A DNA stretch of 64,000 nucleotides from Pirellulaceae bacterium (GTDB lineage Bacteria > Planctomycetota > Planctomycetia > Pirellulales > Pirellulaceae): NCBI GenBank assembly GCA_026004795.1, contig BPJV01000004.1, positions 62,001 through 126,000 on the forward strand, in the 5' to 3' direction. The position numbers and the translations under genes are program-made. Below are positions 40,491 to 52,300 of this stretch, piece after piece. The notes beneath the pieces were generated by a model. That model searched no databases, was not told the DNA's origin, and was given only the letters and a program-made list of their open reading frames with translations. Each line of letters starts with the position of its first letter. Position 1 is the stretch's first letter.

Positions 40491-42092
40491 GTGATAGCTG
40501 CATGTTTCTTGGCGATCCCATTGCCCGTGCTGGTGGCGCAGTCGGGCAACTTCACTGCCTTGTTGGCGGGGTTGATCGGCCTGGTGGCAGGAGCCGCCGG
40601 CGTGCTGTTCGTGCTCAAGTTGCGTGGGCGCGATCTGAAGAATCAGGCGGCGGCGATCCTCGATAAGGCGAAGACGGATGCCGCCAATGTGTTGAAGGAA
40701 GCGGAGCTGGAGGCCAAAGAGCGCGCCTTGCAGCAGAAGCAGCGCTTCGACGAGGAATCCAACCAGCTACGCAAGCAGTTCCGTAAAAAGGAAGAGGCGC
40801 TGGATCGTCGCGAGGAAGCCTTGCAACAGGCTGCGGACGATCTGCGCAAGCAGGAGAAAATGGTCGAGGCGAATCAACGGCGGCTATCGGAACGCCTCGA
40901 GGAAGCCACTCGCCGCTCCGAGCAATTGAAGAAGCTGATCCAGGAACAGACGGCCAAGTTGCAGCAGTTGGCCGGCCTCAGTCGCGAACAGGCGCGAGCC
41001 GAACTGTTGCAAGTCTTGGAACAGGAACTGGAAAACGAGGTGGGGACGCAGATCCTCAAGCATGAGCGACGGATCGCCGAGATCGCTGACCAAAAGGCGC
41101 GGGACATCATTCTGACCGCCATGCAGCGTTATGCGGCCGCTCATACTGCCGACTCGACGACCAGCACGGTGGATATCCCCAGTGATGAAATGAAGGGACG
41201 GATCATCGGTCGTGAAGGCCGAAACATCCGTGCTTTCGAGAAAGCCACCGGAGTCGATGTCATCATCGACGATACCCCTGGCGTGGTCATCGTGTCGGGG
41301 TTCGATCCGGTGCGCCGCGAGGTCGCCCGCCAGGCGTTGGATAAACTCATCGCTGACGGCCGCATCCATCCTTCGCGCATCGAGGAAGTCGTGGCAGAGA
41401 CGGAAAAGGAACTGGATGCCTTTATCCGACGTAAGGGGCAGGAAGCGGCCGAGGAGGTCGATGTCACCGGACTTCATGATCGCGTCGTCTACATGCTGGG
41501 ACGCCTCCATTTTCGCACTAGCTTCAGCCAAAACGTGTTGCGGCACAGTGTCGAAGTCGCCTTCCTCTCCGGCATGATGGCGGAGATGATCGGCCTGGAT
41601 CCGGTGCTGGCGCGCCGAGCCGGATTGTTGCACGATATCGGCAAGGCGGCCGATCATGAACTGGAAGGTGGTCATCCGAAGATCGGCGCCGACTTGCTGC
41701 GCCGCCACGGTGAGAACGAGATCGTCGTCCACGCTGCCCTGGGACATCACGATCAATTGCTGACCGAGTATCCTTACACGCTGCTGGTGGCCACGGCCGA
41801 TGCGTGCAGTGCCTCGAGGCCAGGTGCCCGTCGCGAGTCGTTAGAACGGTACATCAAGCGGATGGAGGAGCTGGAATCGATTGCTAAGGGGTTTCCTGGG
41901 GTCGAGCAGGCCTTTGCAATTCAAGCGGGCCGAGAATTGCGCGTCATCGTCAGCGCGGCGGATACCGATGATGCCAAGGCGGCGAAGATCTGCCGAGATA
42001 TCGCCCACGCGTTCGAGCAGCAACTGACCTACCCCGGCGAGATCAAGATCACTGTGGTTCGGGAAAGCCGCTTCACGGAGATCGCTAAATGA
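40491..42092 (+). CDS. rny: Ribonuclease Y
   Basis: RNase Y is the membrane-bound endoribonuclease that initiates mRNA decay. The 533-residue protein has one N-terminal transmembrane helix (about residues 20-43). A long Gln/Glu/Lys-rich coiled coil spans about 45-205. The KH domain is visible at [18 protein letters not shown]. The HD domain reads [18 protein letters not shown] and [14 protein letters not shown], with the metal-binding His-Asp pair. The C-terminal extension ends FTEIAK. Translation starts at GTG 40491. The stop overlaps the ymdB start in ATGA, indicating translational coupling. Confidence 0.95.
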   Translation: MIAACFLAIPLPVLVAQSGNFTALLAGLIGLVAGAAGVLFVLKLRGRDLKNQAAAILDKAKTDAANVLKEAELEAKERALQQKQRFDEESNQLRKQFRKKEEALDRREEALQQAADDLRKQEKMVEANQRRLSERLEEATRRSEQLKKLIQEQTAKLQQLAGLSREQARAELLQVLEQELENEVGTQILKHERRIAEIADQKARDIILTAMQRYAAAHTADSTTSTVDIPSDEMKGRIIGREGRNIRAFEKATGVDVIIDDTPGVVIVSGFDPVRREVARQALDKLIADGRIHPSRIEEVVAETEKELDAFIRRKGQEAAEEVDVTGLHDRVVYMLGRLHFRTSFSQNVLRHSVEVAFLSGMMAEMIGLDPVLARRAGLLHDIGKAADHELEGGHPKIGADLLRRHGENEIVVHAALGHHDQLLTEYPYTLLVATADACSASRPGARRESLERYIKRMEELESIAKGFPGVEQAFAIQAGRELRVIVSAADTDDAKAAKICRDIAHAFEQQLTYPGEIKITVVRESRFTEIAK

Positions 42093-42928
42093 GCGGTGGT
42101 GAGGAGCCGCCGGCGCCGCCCGAGGAAGGGTGTGTGCGCCTGGTGATGATGGGCGATATCGTCGGTAAGCCTGGTGTACGAATAGCCTGTCGGGCGGTGA
42201 ACTGGCTGCGTACCGCCCTTCACGCGGACCTGATCGTGGCCAATGCGGAGAATGCCGCCGACGGGTCCGGCCTGCGCTGTGACCAGTATCGCAAACTGAC
42301 CCAAGCCGGCATCGATGGTATCACGCTTGGCGACCATGTCTTTCGCAAACGAGAGATTGTCGACATCCTCGCCGCCGAGCGGAACATCGTGCGGCCGGTG
42401 AACCTGCCCCCTACCGCGCCTGGGGCCACCCACATGCTTCTGAGGACGGCTCGCGGGATACCGGTGGCCGTGCTCTGCGCGCTGGGCCGGATCTTTATGC
42501 CTCCCAACGATTGTCCGTTTCGCCGCGTTCCTCAAGAGCTGGACCGGATACCTACCGAGGTCAAGATTCGCCTGTTGGATTTTCATGCGGAAGCCACATC
42601 CGATATGCAGATGATGGGACGGTATCTGGATGGAAAAATCTCAGCTGTCCTCGGCACCCATACCCACGTCGCCACGGCAGATCAGCAGATTCTTCCCGGC
42701 GGAACTGCCTTTCAATGTGACGTCGGTATGACGGGACCGTTCGAGGGGATTTTGGGCAGGAAAATCGCGCCGGTCCTCGATAACGTCCTCACCGGACTCC
42801 CGGTGCCGTTCCAAGTGAGCACCAAGGATGTGCGATTGAATGCCACGTGGTTCGATGCTGATGCGACCACCGGGCTGTGTCGTGCGATCGGACGCATCGC
42901 CATTGCTGAGACCGAGCTGCCGGGCTAG
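42089..42928 (+). CDS. ymdB: YmdB-family metallophosphoesterase
   Basis: YmdB is a binuclear-metal 2',3'-cyclic nucleotide phosphodiesterase; in Bacillus its gene follows rny, as here. The motifs are [10 protein letters not shown] (Asp), [12 protein letters not shown] (Glu-Asn), [15 protein letters not shown] (His) and [12 protein letters not shown] (two His). The segment usually read as GNH is GDH here ([11 protein letters not shown]), replacing a conserved metal-ligand Asn by Asp. The length is normal at 279 residues, with a short hydrophilic N-terminal addition. The ATG overlaps the rny stop. Confidence 0.9.
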   Translation: MSGGEEPPAPPEEGCVRLVMMGDIVGKPGVRIACRAVNWLRTALHADLIVANAENAADGSGLRCDQYRKLTQAGIDGITLGDHVFRKREIVDILAAERNIVRPVNLPPTAPGATHMLLRTARGIPVAVLCALGRIFMPPNDCPFRRVPQELDRIPTEVKIRLLDFHAEATSDMQMMGRYLDGKISAVLGTHTHVATADQQILPGGTAFQCDVGMTGPFEGILGRKIAPVLDNVLTGLPVPFQVSTKDVRLNATWFDADATTGLCRAIGRIAIAETELPG

Positions 42929-42940
42929 CAATCGACCGCG

Positions 42941-42957
42941 GGCGGCTATCGGCCGCC
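42941..42957. terminator. Possible hairpin terminator after ymdB
   Basis: GGCGGC and GCCGCC pair around the loop TATCG, 12 bases after the ymdB stop. The T-tract that follows is poor, so a rho-independent role is uncertain. Confidence 0.3.
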
Positions 42958-43094
42958 GATTCTCCTGGGCCTCGCCAGCAGGGGGGCTGCGGCGCAGCGG
43001 GCGAATGAATCGGCAACACGGCTGGCCGGTGGTCTGGCGTTGCGATCTCCGCCAGGCTACCGGAGGGCAGTAGGGCAACGAGGGAACAGGAGCG

Positions 43095-43577
43095 ATGAGC
43101 CACGAGCAATCCCAGCCAGGTAAATCGACCACCCGCGCCGCCTGGGCGGCCGCTTGGAACGGAGCGCCGTTGACTTGGTGGACCCGCGTGGTGATTGGGC
43201 TTTGCGGAGCGGTACTGGGCGGGCTTCTCGCCGTGGCCTGGTCGCTTTCCCCAAACCCGACCGGTCGAGGTACGCACCAGCAGCTCGGGCTTCCTCCCTG
43301 CGCGTTTGTCACTCTGTGGGACATTCCCTGCCCCGCATGCGGTATGACCACCAGTTGGTCTTTTCTCGTGCACGGGCGGTTCTTGGAGGCATGTCGCGCC
43401 AATGTGGGCGGGGTGTTGTTGGCAATAATCGGTATGGCTTGCGTTCCCATAACTTGGTATTTCTGCATTCGAGGAGTGGCGACGCGCGGCGAGTGGTTTT
43501 CGCTAGCATTGGCGATCCTGTTGTTGATAGCAGGTGCTGTTGCCATGGTGCAATGGATTGCACGGCTGCCCGGTTGA
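43095..43577 (+). CDS. DUF2752 family membrane protein
   Basis: This 160-residue protein has three to four hydrophobic helices and the DUF2752 signature: CPACGMTTSWSFLVHGR, with its two Cys and a helix entering the membrane. ATG 43095 is preceded by a purine-rich GGAACAGGAGCG. The biochemical role of the family is unknown. It is followed after about 50 bases by a lipoprotein-like gene on the same strand. Confidence 0.75.
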   Translation: MSHEQSQPGKSTTRAAWAAAWNGAPLTWWTRVVIGLCGAVLGGLLAVAWSLSPNPTGRGTHQQLGLPPCAFVTLWDIPCPACGMTTSWSFLVHGRFLEACRANVGGVLLAIIGMACVPITWYFCIRGVATRGEWFSLALAILLLIAGAVAMVQWIARLPG

Positions 43578-43626
43578 GCGGCGGTTCCTCATCGACTTAC
43601 CAAGCCTTCTTCCGATCGAGGCGATC

Positions 43627-44286
43627 ATGAGACGCAGGACGCAGTGGGGACATTGGGCATGGATTGGGAGCCTATTGGCCGGACTGATGACCACGACACC
43701 AGGATGCGTGGGCTTGTTGGCCAATGTGTTGCATGCCGTCTACGGCAACAACATTCCCGCCAAGTATGAGGGGCTGGAAGGAAAACGTGTGGCATTGCTG
43801 TGCCGTACCGACGCTGGATTTTCTGGTGATGCCACTTCTTCGATTCTTTCCAGCAGTATTCACGCCGCCCTGAGTATGAATGTCAAAGACATCGACATGG
43901 TGCGGCAGTCGGAGATCGAACAGTGGCTCGATGCCCACAGTTGGGACGATTCCGATTACGTCGAGATTGGCAAAGGGGTGCAAGCAGATCGCTTGGTCGT
44001 CGTCGAGGTATCGAACTTGCAGCTAAAAAATGGACAGACGCTCTACCAAGGGCGGGCCAACGTCACCGTGACGGTGTACGAGATTCCCAGTGGCAAGTTG
44101 GTGTTTCGCGAGCAGATGCCGGAGTTCGTGTTTCCATCGACCGGAGGGATGCCGGTCACGGAAACCACCGAGACGAAATTCCGCAGTTTCTTTTTGCAGG
44201 TGATCACTCGACGGGTGGCAGGGCTGTTCTATCCGGTAGATGCCACGTCGGACGTAGCGTTGGATGCAACGGCCAGTGGGATCTGA
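43627..44286 (+). CDS. Putative lipoprotein, function unknown
   Basis: The N-terminus is basic (MRRRTQWGHW). A hydrophobic stretch follows, with a lipobox-like LMTTTPGCVG, suggesting lipid attachment at Cys. The rest is a mixed alpha/beta domain (KRVALLCRTDAGFSGDATSSIL, VQADRLVVVEVSNLQLKNGQ) reminiscent of proteins that compute a 'GNA1162/CsgG-like' fold, but I cannot assign it. ATG 43627 has GAGG seven bases upstream. The open frame that begins at 43534 is not used because it overlaps the DUF2752 gene. Confidence 0.6.
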   Translation: MRRRTQWGHWAWIGSLLAGLMTTTPGCVGLLANVLHAVYGNNIPAKYEGLEGKRVALLCRTDAGFSGDATSSILSSSIHAALSMNVKDIDMVRQSEIEQWLDAHSWDDSDYVEIGKGVQADRLVVVEVSNLQLKNGQTLYQGRANVTVTVYEIPSGKLVFREQMPEFVFPSTGGMPVTETTETKFRSFFLQVITRRVAGLFYPVDATSDVALDATASGI

Positions 44287-44306
44287 AGTCGGCTCGGGAC
44301 GAGCGC

Positions 44307-47300
44307 TCACTGGCCCCTCCCGGACTCGGTGCGGTCTTGAGGACTGCCGTAACCACCTCCGCCGGGCGTGAGGATGCGAAGGCGATCGCCGGCGCGAGCC
44401 ACGAACTGGCCGCTGGCAGGTAACCGCTGCGGAGGTTGGTCAGGGCGCACCAACCAGTTTTCCCCGATCGCGCCCGGCTCGCCACCGGCCAAGGCGAACG
44501 GAGGCCATTGCGGGTTTCGGCGTGATGTCAGTAAGGTAACGTTCACCTCGGTCAAGAATTCGATCTCTCGGAGGACACCTTCACCGCCCCGAAATCTGCC
44601 TCGACCGCCACTGCCGGGACGCAACCGGAAGTCGACCAATCGCACCGGGTAACGTGCTTCCAGCACTTCGGGGTCGGTGAGACGTGTATTGGTCATGTGC
44701 GTATGCACGCCGCTCTCACCGTCAGCCCACGAGGTCGCCCCCGCCCCACCACAAATGGTTTCATAGAATCCAAAGGATTCTGTCCCAAACAAGACGTTGT
44801 TCATCGTGCCTTGGGATGCGGCGGCCACGCCTAGCGCTCCCAACAGGACGTCAACTACCCGTTGCGACGTCTCCACGTTTCCCGCAGCCACCGGCGGACT
44901 GTCGGCTGCCGTGGCTCCACGTGGCGGATTGAGGATGCCCTCAGGGATGTGGAGGTCGATGCGCTGCATAACCCCTTCGTTGAGCGGAAAGTCGTCGGCC
45001 ATCAAACAGCGCAGCACGTACAGCACAGCCGCGCGCACGATGCTTGGATTCGCGTTGAAGCTCCCCACATCGACCGGCCCGCTACCGGAAAAATCGATCC
45101 GTAATCTTCCGTCTTCGGTCCCCTCCAGCGTAACAGCGATGGGGATTCCATGATCGAGCCAATCCTGGAAAGAATACTTTCCCACCAATTGACGACGTAC
45201 GAGCTGATCAATTCGATCGGCCGCGGCTTCCAAAAGCTCAGCCGCGTAGCGAGCGATGTTCTGCCAACCGAACTGAGTGGCGTATTCGGCAATCAGTTCC
45301 GCGCCGCGACGATTGGCGGCAACTTGGGCAGCGAGGTCGGCCAGCAGCTCGTCGAGGTTTCGCGGTGGGTAGGGAGCACGGGAGAGTAAGGCCCGCATGG
45401 ATTCGAATTGGGCAGTTCCACCGCGGACCAGCATACGCGGCTCGATGAGGACTCCCTCGTCGGCCAAACGCCGGCTGTTGAAACCCATCGACCCGGGGGT
45501 GATACCGCCTACATCGGCATGATGCGCGCGATTGGCCACCAACAGGGCGCGTTGACCTTGGTCGTCGAAGACGGGGCTGACGACGGTGATGTCGGGCAGG
45601 TGGGAGCCGCCGCGATAGGGGTCATTGGTGACCACCGCGTCACCAGGCTGGAGGTCAGGAAACGCGCGCAGGATCTCCCGCACTGTCTCGCCCATTGCTC
45701 CCAAATGCACGGGCACGTGAGGAGCGTTGGCCAGTAGCGTCCCGTCACGATCGAAAATCGCGCAACTGAAATCTCGACGCTGTTTGACGTTAACACTGAT
45801 GGCCGTTTGCTGTAGGACGGTTCCCATCTGCGCAGCAATGGCAGCTATGCGAGCGCCAAAGCACTCCCGCAGTACCGGATCAGTCGCTGTGGGGGCATTG
45901 AGGGCCGGTTCGGCTGCGGGGGACAAGCAGACCTCTGCCGCGCCAGGCGGAGAATGCTGTTCATGGTGGTCGATGCTGGCCATAGACGGTGGCGCATCGC
46001 GTCGCGACATTCGTAAGGCGCCACCGTCGAGGCATTCTGCTTCCCAAGATTCTGGCACGACCAACGTCGAACCTTCGTTGCCGATGACTGCCGGACCGAT
46101 AACGACATCACCCGGTCGCAGCTGGGAACGCCGGATGCCGCCGCTCGTTGAAGGAAGGAGGCGTCGAGCCAGGCGCGACTGGGCCGGGAAGCGTTCGTCA
46201 CTGGGCAGCGTACTGACGATGCGCACGGCGACAATCTCCACGACGGTTCGCGGCGGTCGGTACCCGTAGCGTTGGAAGAACGCGTCGTGGAAATCGCTTA
46301 CCAACGGAGCCCCTTCGGTCCAGGGGATGGTAAGACTGGTGTCCGTTCCCGCGTACCGCATGTCCACGGCGATCTGTGTGGATACCGTGGCAGCGGTGCC
46401 GGGGGGACGCTGCCCAAGCAACTCCGTGCGCAGCCGCTCGGCCACCACCTGGGCCTCTTGCCAACAGGTCGCGGCATCCCATCGACTGGACTCCTGGTAC
46501 ACGGGGAGCACCTCGACCAGTTGCAAAGGGGCGTAGCCCATTCCCAACGCGCTGAGCAATCCCGCCTGGGGAACATCGATCACCTGTTGGATCTGCAGCA
46601 GCTCAGCGACCTCACAGATGTGTTGCCCTGCTGCCCCTCCGAAACCGACCAAGGCGAATTGCCGTGGGTCGACTCCCTGCGCTAGCGTCACCGTGCGTAC
46701 GGCACCGGCCATCTGTTCATTGGCGATGCGGCGGAAACCCTCGGCGAGCTCCGCCGGCTCCACAGGCCCCAGCTTACCGCCCACCTGACGGCACAGCTCT
46801 TGCAATCGTCGCTCGATGGCGGGGCGATCGACAGGAAACGGAAACTGTTCCTGAGGAATGCGTCCGGTGTAGACATTCAAGTCGGTGATCGTCAGCGGGC
46901 CCCCTTTGCCATAGCATGCGGGTCCGGGATCGGCGCCGGCACTATCCGGACCGACGCGTAGACTGACACCGTCGAACCAACAGATCGACCCGCCTCCTGC
47001 CGCTACGGTTTCAATCGGCAACGTAGGGACCATCAGCGCGATCCCTGCCTTGGTCGATTCCAGTTGCAATTCGATGCGCTGCCCTACTTTGCTGACATCC
47101 GTGCTCGTGCCGCCCATGTCCAGGCCGATGACCCCTGCAGTTTCCGTAGACGAGACTCCGGCCAGTGCCTCCCGAATACTGGCCAATGCCGCCACGCCTC
47201 CGGCCGGACCGGACAGGATGCTATCCTTGCCCCAATAGCGATCCCAACGTACCAATCCGCCGGCGCTGGTCATGATATAGAACGGCGCATCGTTTTGTTC

Positions 47301-48230
47301 AAAACCGAACTGTCGATGCAGCAGTTGCAAATAGTGTCGAATCACCGGGCCGATGTAGGCATCGACAGCCGTCGTGTGGGCGCGGGGAACGATCTCGATC
47401 AACGGGGCGACTTGATGGCTGGTACTGACGTGTGGGAACCCCAGACGTCGCGCCAGTTCGGCTAACTGCTGTTCATGTTCCCCGTTCAGATAGGCGTGCA
47501 GCAAACAGATGGCTAGCGATTCGATGCCCGCATCCAGCAAGCGGCGAAACTTTCGAGCGGCATCCTCCATGTCGAGGGGGACGATGACATTGCCAGAGGC
47601 ATCCAGTCGTTCGGTGATTTCCACCGTCTGCACCGCAATAGGCGGAAGTTTTCGCGCGGTGAGATCGAACAGGTGCGGGCGCGTCTGATCGCCGATACGT
47701 GGCAGATCTCCCAACGGAGCCGTGATGGCCAGAGCCGTTTTGGCTCCACTGCGAGTGAGCAACGCGTTGGTTCCTTTGGTAGTTCCCAAGCGGACGTGCA
47801 GCGGCGGCAAGGGATCCGACAGTGGAACTCCAAGGAGGCGACGGACGGCTAAAACCGGAGCCTCCAAGCCGGCGTCGAGTGCCGCGCGGCCTGTCCAACG
47901 TGGAGGCAACTCGGCCCCCGGTGCTAACGTCAAGCGACCTTCGGCAAAGGAGACCACGCGATGCGCCTGCCAGAGGCGACCGGTTGCGTCGATCAGCTCT
48001 ACTCGGGCGCCTTCCCAGAATCTCGCCGGATCCTGGCGCAGCGCGGCTGCAGATAGAACGATAGGATCGCTGGCCACCACCTCGCACGCCAGCAATACCT
48101 TGCCTGAACTGAGCGTCTTGTGGGCACGCAATCGTCCCGTACTGTCTCGGATGAAACAGTCGGTAAAGGTGCCTCCCACGTCAATCCAAACCGCCAGCGG
48201 CTCGATGTTCGATGTACCATGACCTTTCAT
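44307..48230 (-). CDS. Fused hydantoinase/5-oxoprolinase (HyuA-HyuB)
   Basis: This 1,307-residue protein combines both subunits of the ATP-dependent hydantoinase/oxoprolinase family. The HyuA part (about 1-735) begins with the actin-like phosphate loop VWIDVGGTFTDCFIRD, then contains LGTTKGTNALLTRSG and VIGLDMGGTSTDVS. The HyuB part (about 780-1300) has VLQQTAISVNVKQRRDFSCA, VHLGAMGETVREIL, GDAVVTNDPYRGGSHLPDI and ends LTPGGGGYGSP. Eukaryotic 5-oxoprolinase has the same fused order, while many bacteria encode two genes. The enzyme hydrolyses 5-oxo-L-proline or a hydantoin using ATP. ATG 48230 is clear. Confidence 0.9.
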   Translation of the reverse strand: MKGHGTSNIEPLAVWIDVGGTFTDCFIRDSTGRLRAHKTLSSGKVLLACEVVASDPIVLSAAALRQDPARFWEGARVELIDATGRLWQAHRVVSFAEGRLTLAPGAELPPRWTGRAALDAGLEAPVLAVRRLLGVPLSDPLPPLHVRLGTTKGTNALLTRSGAKTALAITAPLGDLPRIGDQTRPHLFDLTARKLPPIAVQTVEITERLDASGNVIVPLDMEDAARKFRRLLDAGIESLAICLLHAYLNGEHEQQLAELARRLGFPHVSTSHQVAPLIEIVPRAHTTAVDAYIGPVIRHYLQLLHRQFGFEQNDAPFYIMTSAGGLVRWDRYWGKDSILSGPAGGVAALASIREALAGVSSTETAGVIGLDMGGTSTDVSKVGQRIELQLESTKAGIALMVPTLPIETVAAGGGSICWFDGVSLRVGPDSAGADPGPACYGKGGPLTITDLNVYTGRIPQEQFPFPVDRPAIERRLQELCRQVGGKLGPVEPAELAEGFRRIANEQMAGAVRTVTLAQGVDPRQFALVGFGGAAGQHICEVAELLQIQQVIDVPQAGLLSALGMGYAPLQLVEVLPVYQESSRWDAATCWQEAQVVAERLRTELLGQRPPGTAATVSTQIAVDMRYAGTDTSLTIPWTEGAPLVSDFHDAFFQRYGYRPPRTVVEIVAVRIVSTLPSDERFPAQSRLARRLLPSTSGGIRRSQLRPGDVVIGPAVIGNEGSTLVVPESWEAECLDGGALRMSRRDAPPSMASIDHHEQHSPPGAAEVCLSPAAEPALNAPTATDPVLRECFGARIAAIAAQMGTVLQQTAISVNVKQRRDFSCAIFDRDGTLLANAPHVPVHLGAMGETVREILRAFPDLQPGDAVVTNDPYRGGSHLPDITVVSPVFDDQGQRALLVANRAHHADVGGITPGSMGFNSRRLADEGVLIEPRMLVRGGTAQFESMRALLSRAPYPPRNLDELLADLAAQVAANRRGAELIAEYATQFGWQNIARYAAELLEAAADRIDQLVRRQLVGKYSFQDWLDHGIPIAVTLEGTEDGRLRIDFSGSGPVDVGSFNANPSIVRAAVLYVLRCLMADDFPLNEGVMQRIDLHIPEGILNPPRGATAADSPPVAAGNVETSQRVVDVLLGALGVAAASQGTMNNVLFGTESFGFYETICGGAGATSWADGESGVHTHMTNTRLTDPEVLEARYPVRLVDFRLRPGSGGRGRFRGGEGVLREIEFLTEVNVTLLTSRRNPQWPPFALAGGEPGAIGENWLVRPDQPPQRLPASGQFVARAGDRLRILTPGGGGYGSPQDRTESGRGQ

Positions 48231-48307
48231 GGCACACCATTGTCAAGTCCGCTGCAGACTTGGCAACCCATCCCATCTCGTTCCGCGACGGGGTGAAGTG
48301 AACGCTA

Positions 48308-49657
48308 TCAAGGAATCAGGGCGCCACCGCCCAAGACGACTGCCGTTTCCGCGACAGCACCACGCAGGCTCCAGGGAAACGGACGAATCGAGTACGGGAC
48401 GCAATCTCCCGGCCGGTAATGGCCCAACGGATACTGGCATTCGTAGGGCGGATGAATACCCATCTTGTAGGGCAAGAAGGCAATGTTGGTGAAGAAGTGG
48501 GCGGTGCTGACCATCGGTTGTAGGACCGGGCCTAAGGTATGGCCATACCGCTCCAGATGAGGTTGTTCGAAGTACAACGGTTTGTGACTATGTCCCGGTG
48601 CTTTCCATTGCACGACACTGGGGATGAAGTTCCGATCGGCATACACCTCGTAGCCGCGACCGCAACGCATGGGGATGTGCCAAGCCTGACCGACGTAAGC
48701 GACGTCCGCATCGCTGAGTTCCCAAATCGGGATGCGCTGCGTGCGTCCATCGGCGTCCAGAATCACGTGGTCGTCGCGCAAGTCGATCAGTCGACCTGCG
48801 GCGATCTCTTCCCCAGCCACGTCCCGCCATACCCGCATCTCGGAACGGGAAGCGAACGCCAAACGCTCTTGCTCCGTATCCTTACCCACGCTGCGCAGCC
48901 CCTCGCCGTACGCGGGAGAGACATCGAGGGAGACGTTGAATATCGTATTGCTCTTAACTCGCTCGCGTAGTTCATCACAGCTGACCTGGCCCCGTTGGCG
49001 ACTTCGTCCACTGGCATCGGAGGGCGAGTACGGCTCCAACGGCATTGCCTGGTCATTGCCGGCGGGGAATGGGGAAGGTACTGAGGAACGGTTGTTGGGG
49101 GAAGGTTGATCGCTGGGAGGGGGCAATTCCAACGGTTGCGGCGCCGGCTCCGCTTCGGACAGCGGATCCTCTGAGGGCGGTACCGGCTGCCCTGACCGGG
49201 GACCGGTCGGCACGTCGAACACATCGGGCAGCGACGGCTTGGTATTTGCGGCAGGATCTTGTAACGATTCCGATGGCAACGGCGGGAGGCTGGCGTCGGG
49301 CGGCTGAGGCACCGACGGCGCCGGTTGGTAGGCAGCGGTACGGACGTACGAAGTGGCGGAAGCGGCGGTCGCTGCGGTAATCTGCTCGGTGGCACGCTGC
49401 TGGGCCACATTCTTCCATCGTAAGACGGCTCCGTCGCCCAACTGCTGGGACTGGCTTGATACTGCCGCAGGGGGAGAATGGGCGGGGGACGCTGGAGGCG
49501 AGGAGCGTCGAGAACTTAGCTCGTCGAACACGGCTGCCTGACGGACCGCAGGAGCCGTCGGTCGCCACTGTGGCTGCTGTGCGGCAGCGCTCGAAGACAG
49601 ACCGAACGCCAGGGAGATTCCTGCCGCCCAACGGCGGGCCCTCTGCCACCGGCCCAC
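48308..49657 (-). CDS. Secreted SHD1-domain-like protein
   Basis: A signal peptide (RRWAAGISLAFGLSSSAAA) precedes a Pro/Ser/Gln-rich linker of about 210 residues. A small domain follows: GRLIDLRDDHVILDADGRTQRIPIWELSDADVAYV. It resembles the SHD1 (Sla1 homology 1) domain common in planctomycetes. The rest has aromatic- and Pro-rich sequence with several Cys (MGIHPPYECQYPLGHYRPGDCVP), often seen in secreted planctomycete proteins of unknown role. The start is probably GTG 49657, as it leaves a proper signal peptide; the frame upstream runs into the guaB remains and must not be used. It is five bases past the guaB stop. Confidence 0.6.
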   Translation of the reverse strand: MGRWQRARRWAAGISLAFGLSSSAAAQQPQWRPTAPAVRQAAVFDELSSRRSSPPASPAHSPPAAVSSQSQQLGDGAVLRWKNVAQQRATEQITAATAASATSYVRTAAYQPAPSVPQPPDASLPPLPSESLQDPAANTKPSLPDVFDVPTGPRSGQPVPPSEDPLSEAEPAPQPLELPPPSDQPSPNNRSSVPSPFPAGNDQAMPLEPYSPSDASGRSRQRGQVSCDELRERVKSNTIFNVSLDVSPAYGEGLRSVGKDTEQERLAFASRSEMRVWRDVAGEEIAAGRLIDLRDDHVILDADGRTQRIPIWELSDADVAYVGQAWHIPMRCGRGYEVYADRNFIPSVVQWKAPGHSHKPLYFEQPHLERYGHTLGPVLQPMVSTAHFFTNIAFLPYKMGIHPPYECQYPLGHYRPGDCVPYSIRPFPWSLRGAVAETAVVLGGGALIP

Positions 49658-49661
49658 GTGG

Positions 49662-51197
<1,536 letters not shown>

Positions 51198-51303
51198 TGG
51201 CCCTGTTTCTCCTGTTTCTCCAATTAAGCGGCAGCGGTCCAGTTGGTTGCGGCGTCCGTCCATGGGACGAGATGTCAACGACAACCTCCGTGTTTAGCGT
51301 GGA

Positions 51304-51840
51304 GTGAAACGCGGCATTATCGCCAAGAGATCTAAAACTGGCAACGTGCCCCGTTTCCTGCCACGGATTCCCTCCACCTCGCATCATGGACCAACCATTG
51401 GCTTACCAACAGTGTCCCGCATTCACGAACTGGTGCGGCAGTATCCGCGTTACGGTTATCCCAGGATCACCGCGAAATTGCGTCAGGAAGGTTGGGCTGT
51501 AAACTTCGAGAATAGGTGATCGCCTGTGGCGACGTGAACGCTTGAAAGTTCCATAAAAGACTGCGGAAAAAGCGGCGCGTGGGGCACAGCGGCAACAGCC
51601 TGCGTGCGTTGGCGTGCCGAGCATGAAGATCACCTTTGGGCGTGGGACTTCACCCAGGACCGCACGGCCAATGGTCGTCCGCCAAAGTGGTTGGCGATCA
51701 ACGACGACTACCCGCGCGATTGGCTGGCGTTGGAAGTCGATCGCAATATCAGAGCCGATCGGGTGTTGGACGTGCTAACGAATTTTTTTTAACGCGTGGT
51801 CTGCCGCGCCACATCCGCAGTCTGGCAGTAGTTTCCATAG
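51304..51840 (+). pseudogene. IS3-family transposase OrfB fragment, frameshifted and truncated
   Basis: Fragments of an IS3-type DDE integrase are visible in several frames. HELVRQYPRYGYPRITAKLR is at 51424-51483. RLWRRERLKVP is near 51522-51554, followed by a TAA stop. EHEDHLWAWDFTQDRTANGR with PPKWLAIN, which carries the first catalytic Asp, is at about 51610-51700. RGLPRHIRS follows, after a run of eight T at about 51783-51790. The match stops just before the expected DNG with the second Asp. OrfA, the C-terminal third and inverted repeats were not found. It lies at the edge of guaB and marks the left border of an A/T-richer segment. Confidence 0.75.
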
Positions 51841-52300
51841 TTCAGGTACAAGTACGACGCGTTTCAAATACAATCGCGACGCGCCAGCGAGTGAACCAGC
51901 GAGTGAACAAAACGGTCGACAAAACGCGGTCCCAACCACGGTCCGAACCACACTTGCTGGCGCTGCGTGCTGGTAAAGAAAGCGTGCTGGTGTTCAAAAT
52001 GCCTCTCCGCCTCCGTTCCAGCCGCGGCACAGCCGAGAAGAGGAACCATTACCGGATACTCAACCAATACTCTCCTAACCCCTGGTGCAAAACATGGGGC
52101 ATCCCAGAACCTTCCGGGGAACCGAGAACCAGCCATGAGAACCTCTGCGTTGAACGGGCCTAACAATGGAATCAACCCCGCCAACTTACCCGCCTCGTGA
52201 GAAGAATAGATCTGATGCGCGCTCACCTGACGGAGTGACTTAAGTTCGTGGCAAAGTTCGTGATGGAAGAAGCGATATCGATGGTTCAATGATGCGAAGT
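51841..52300. other. Intergenic region after the IS3 remnant
   Basis: This stretch has a short direct repeat, CCAGCGAGTGAACCAGCGAG, around 51891-51910. A 141-codon minus-strand open frame (51864-52289) also lies here, without a family signature or credible start. I regard it as insertion-sequence debris. Confidence 0.35.

Noticed and set aside
42641-43546. 301-codon minus-strand open frame
   Set aside because: It is antisense to ymdB and the DUF2752 gene, both of which carry recognised motifs.
51864-52289. 141-codon minus-strand open frame after the IS3 fragment
   Set aside because: It lacks a family signature and sits in insertion-sequence debris.
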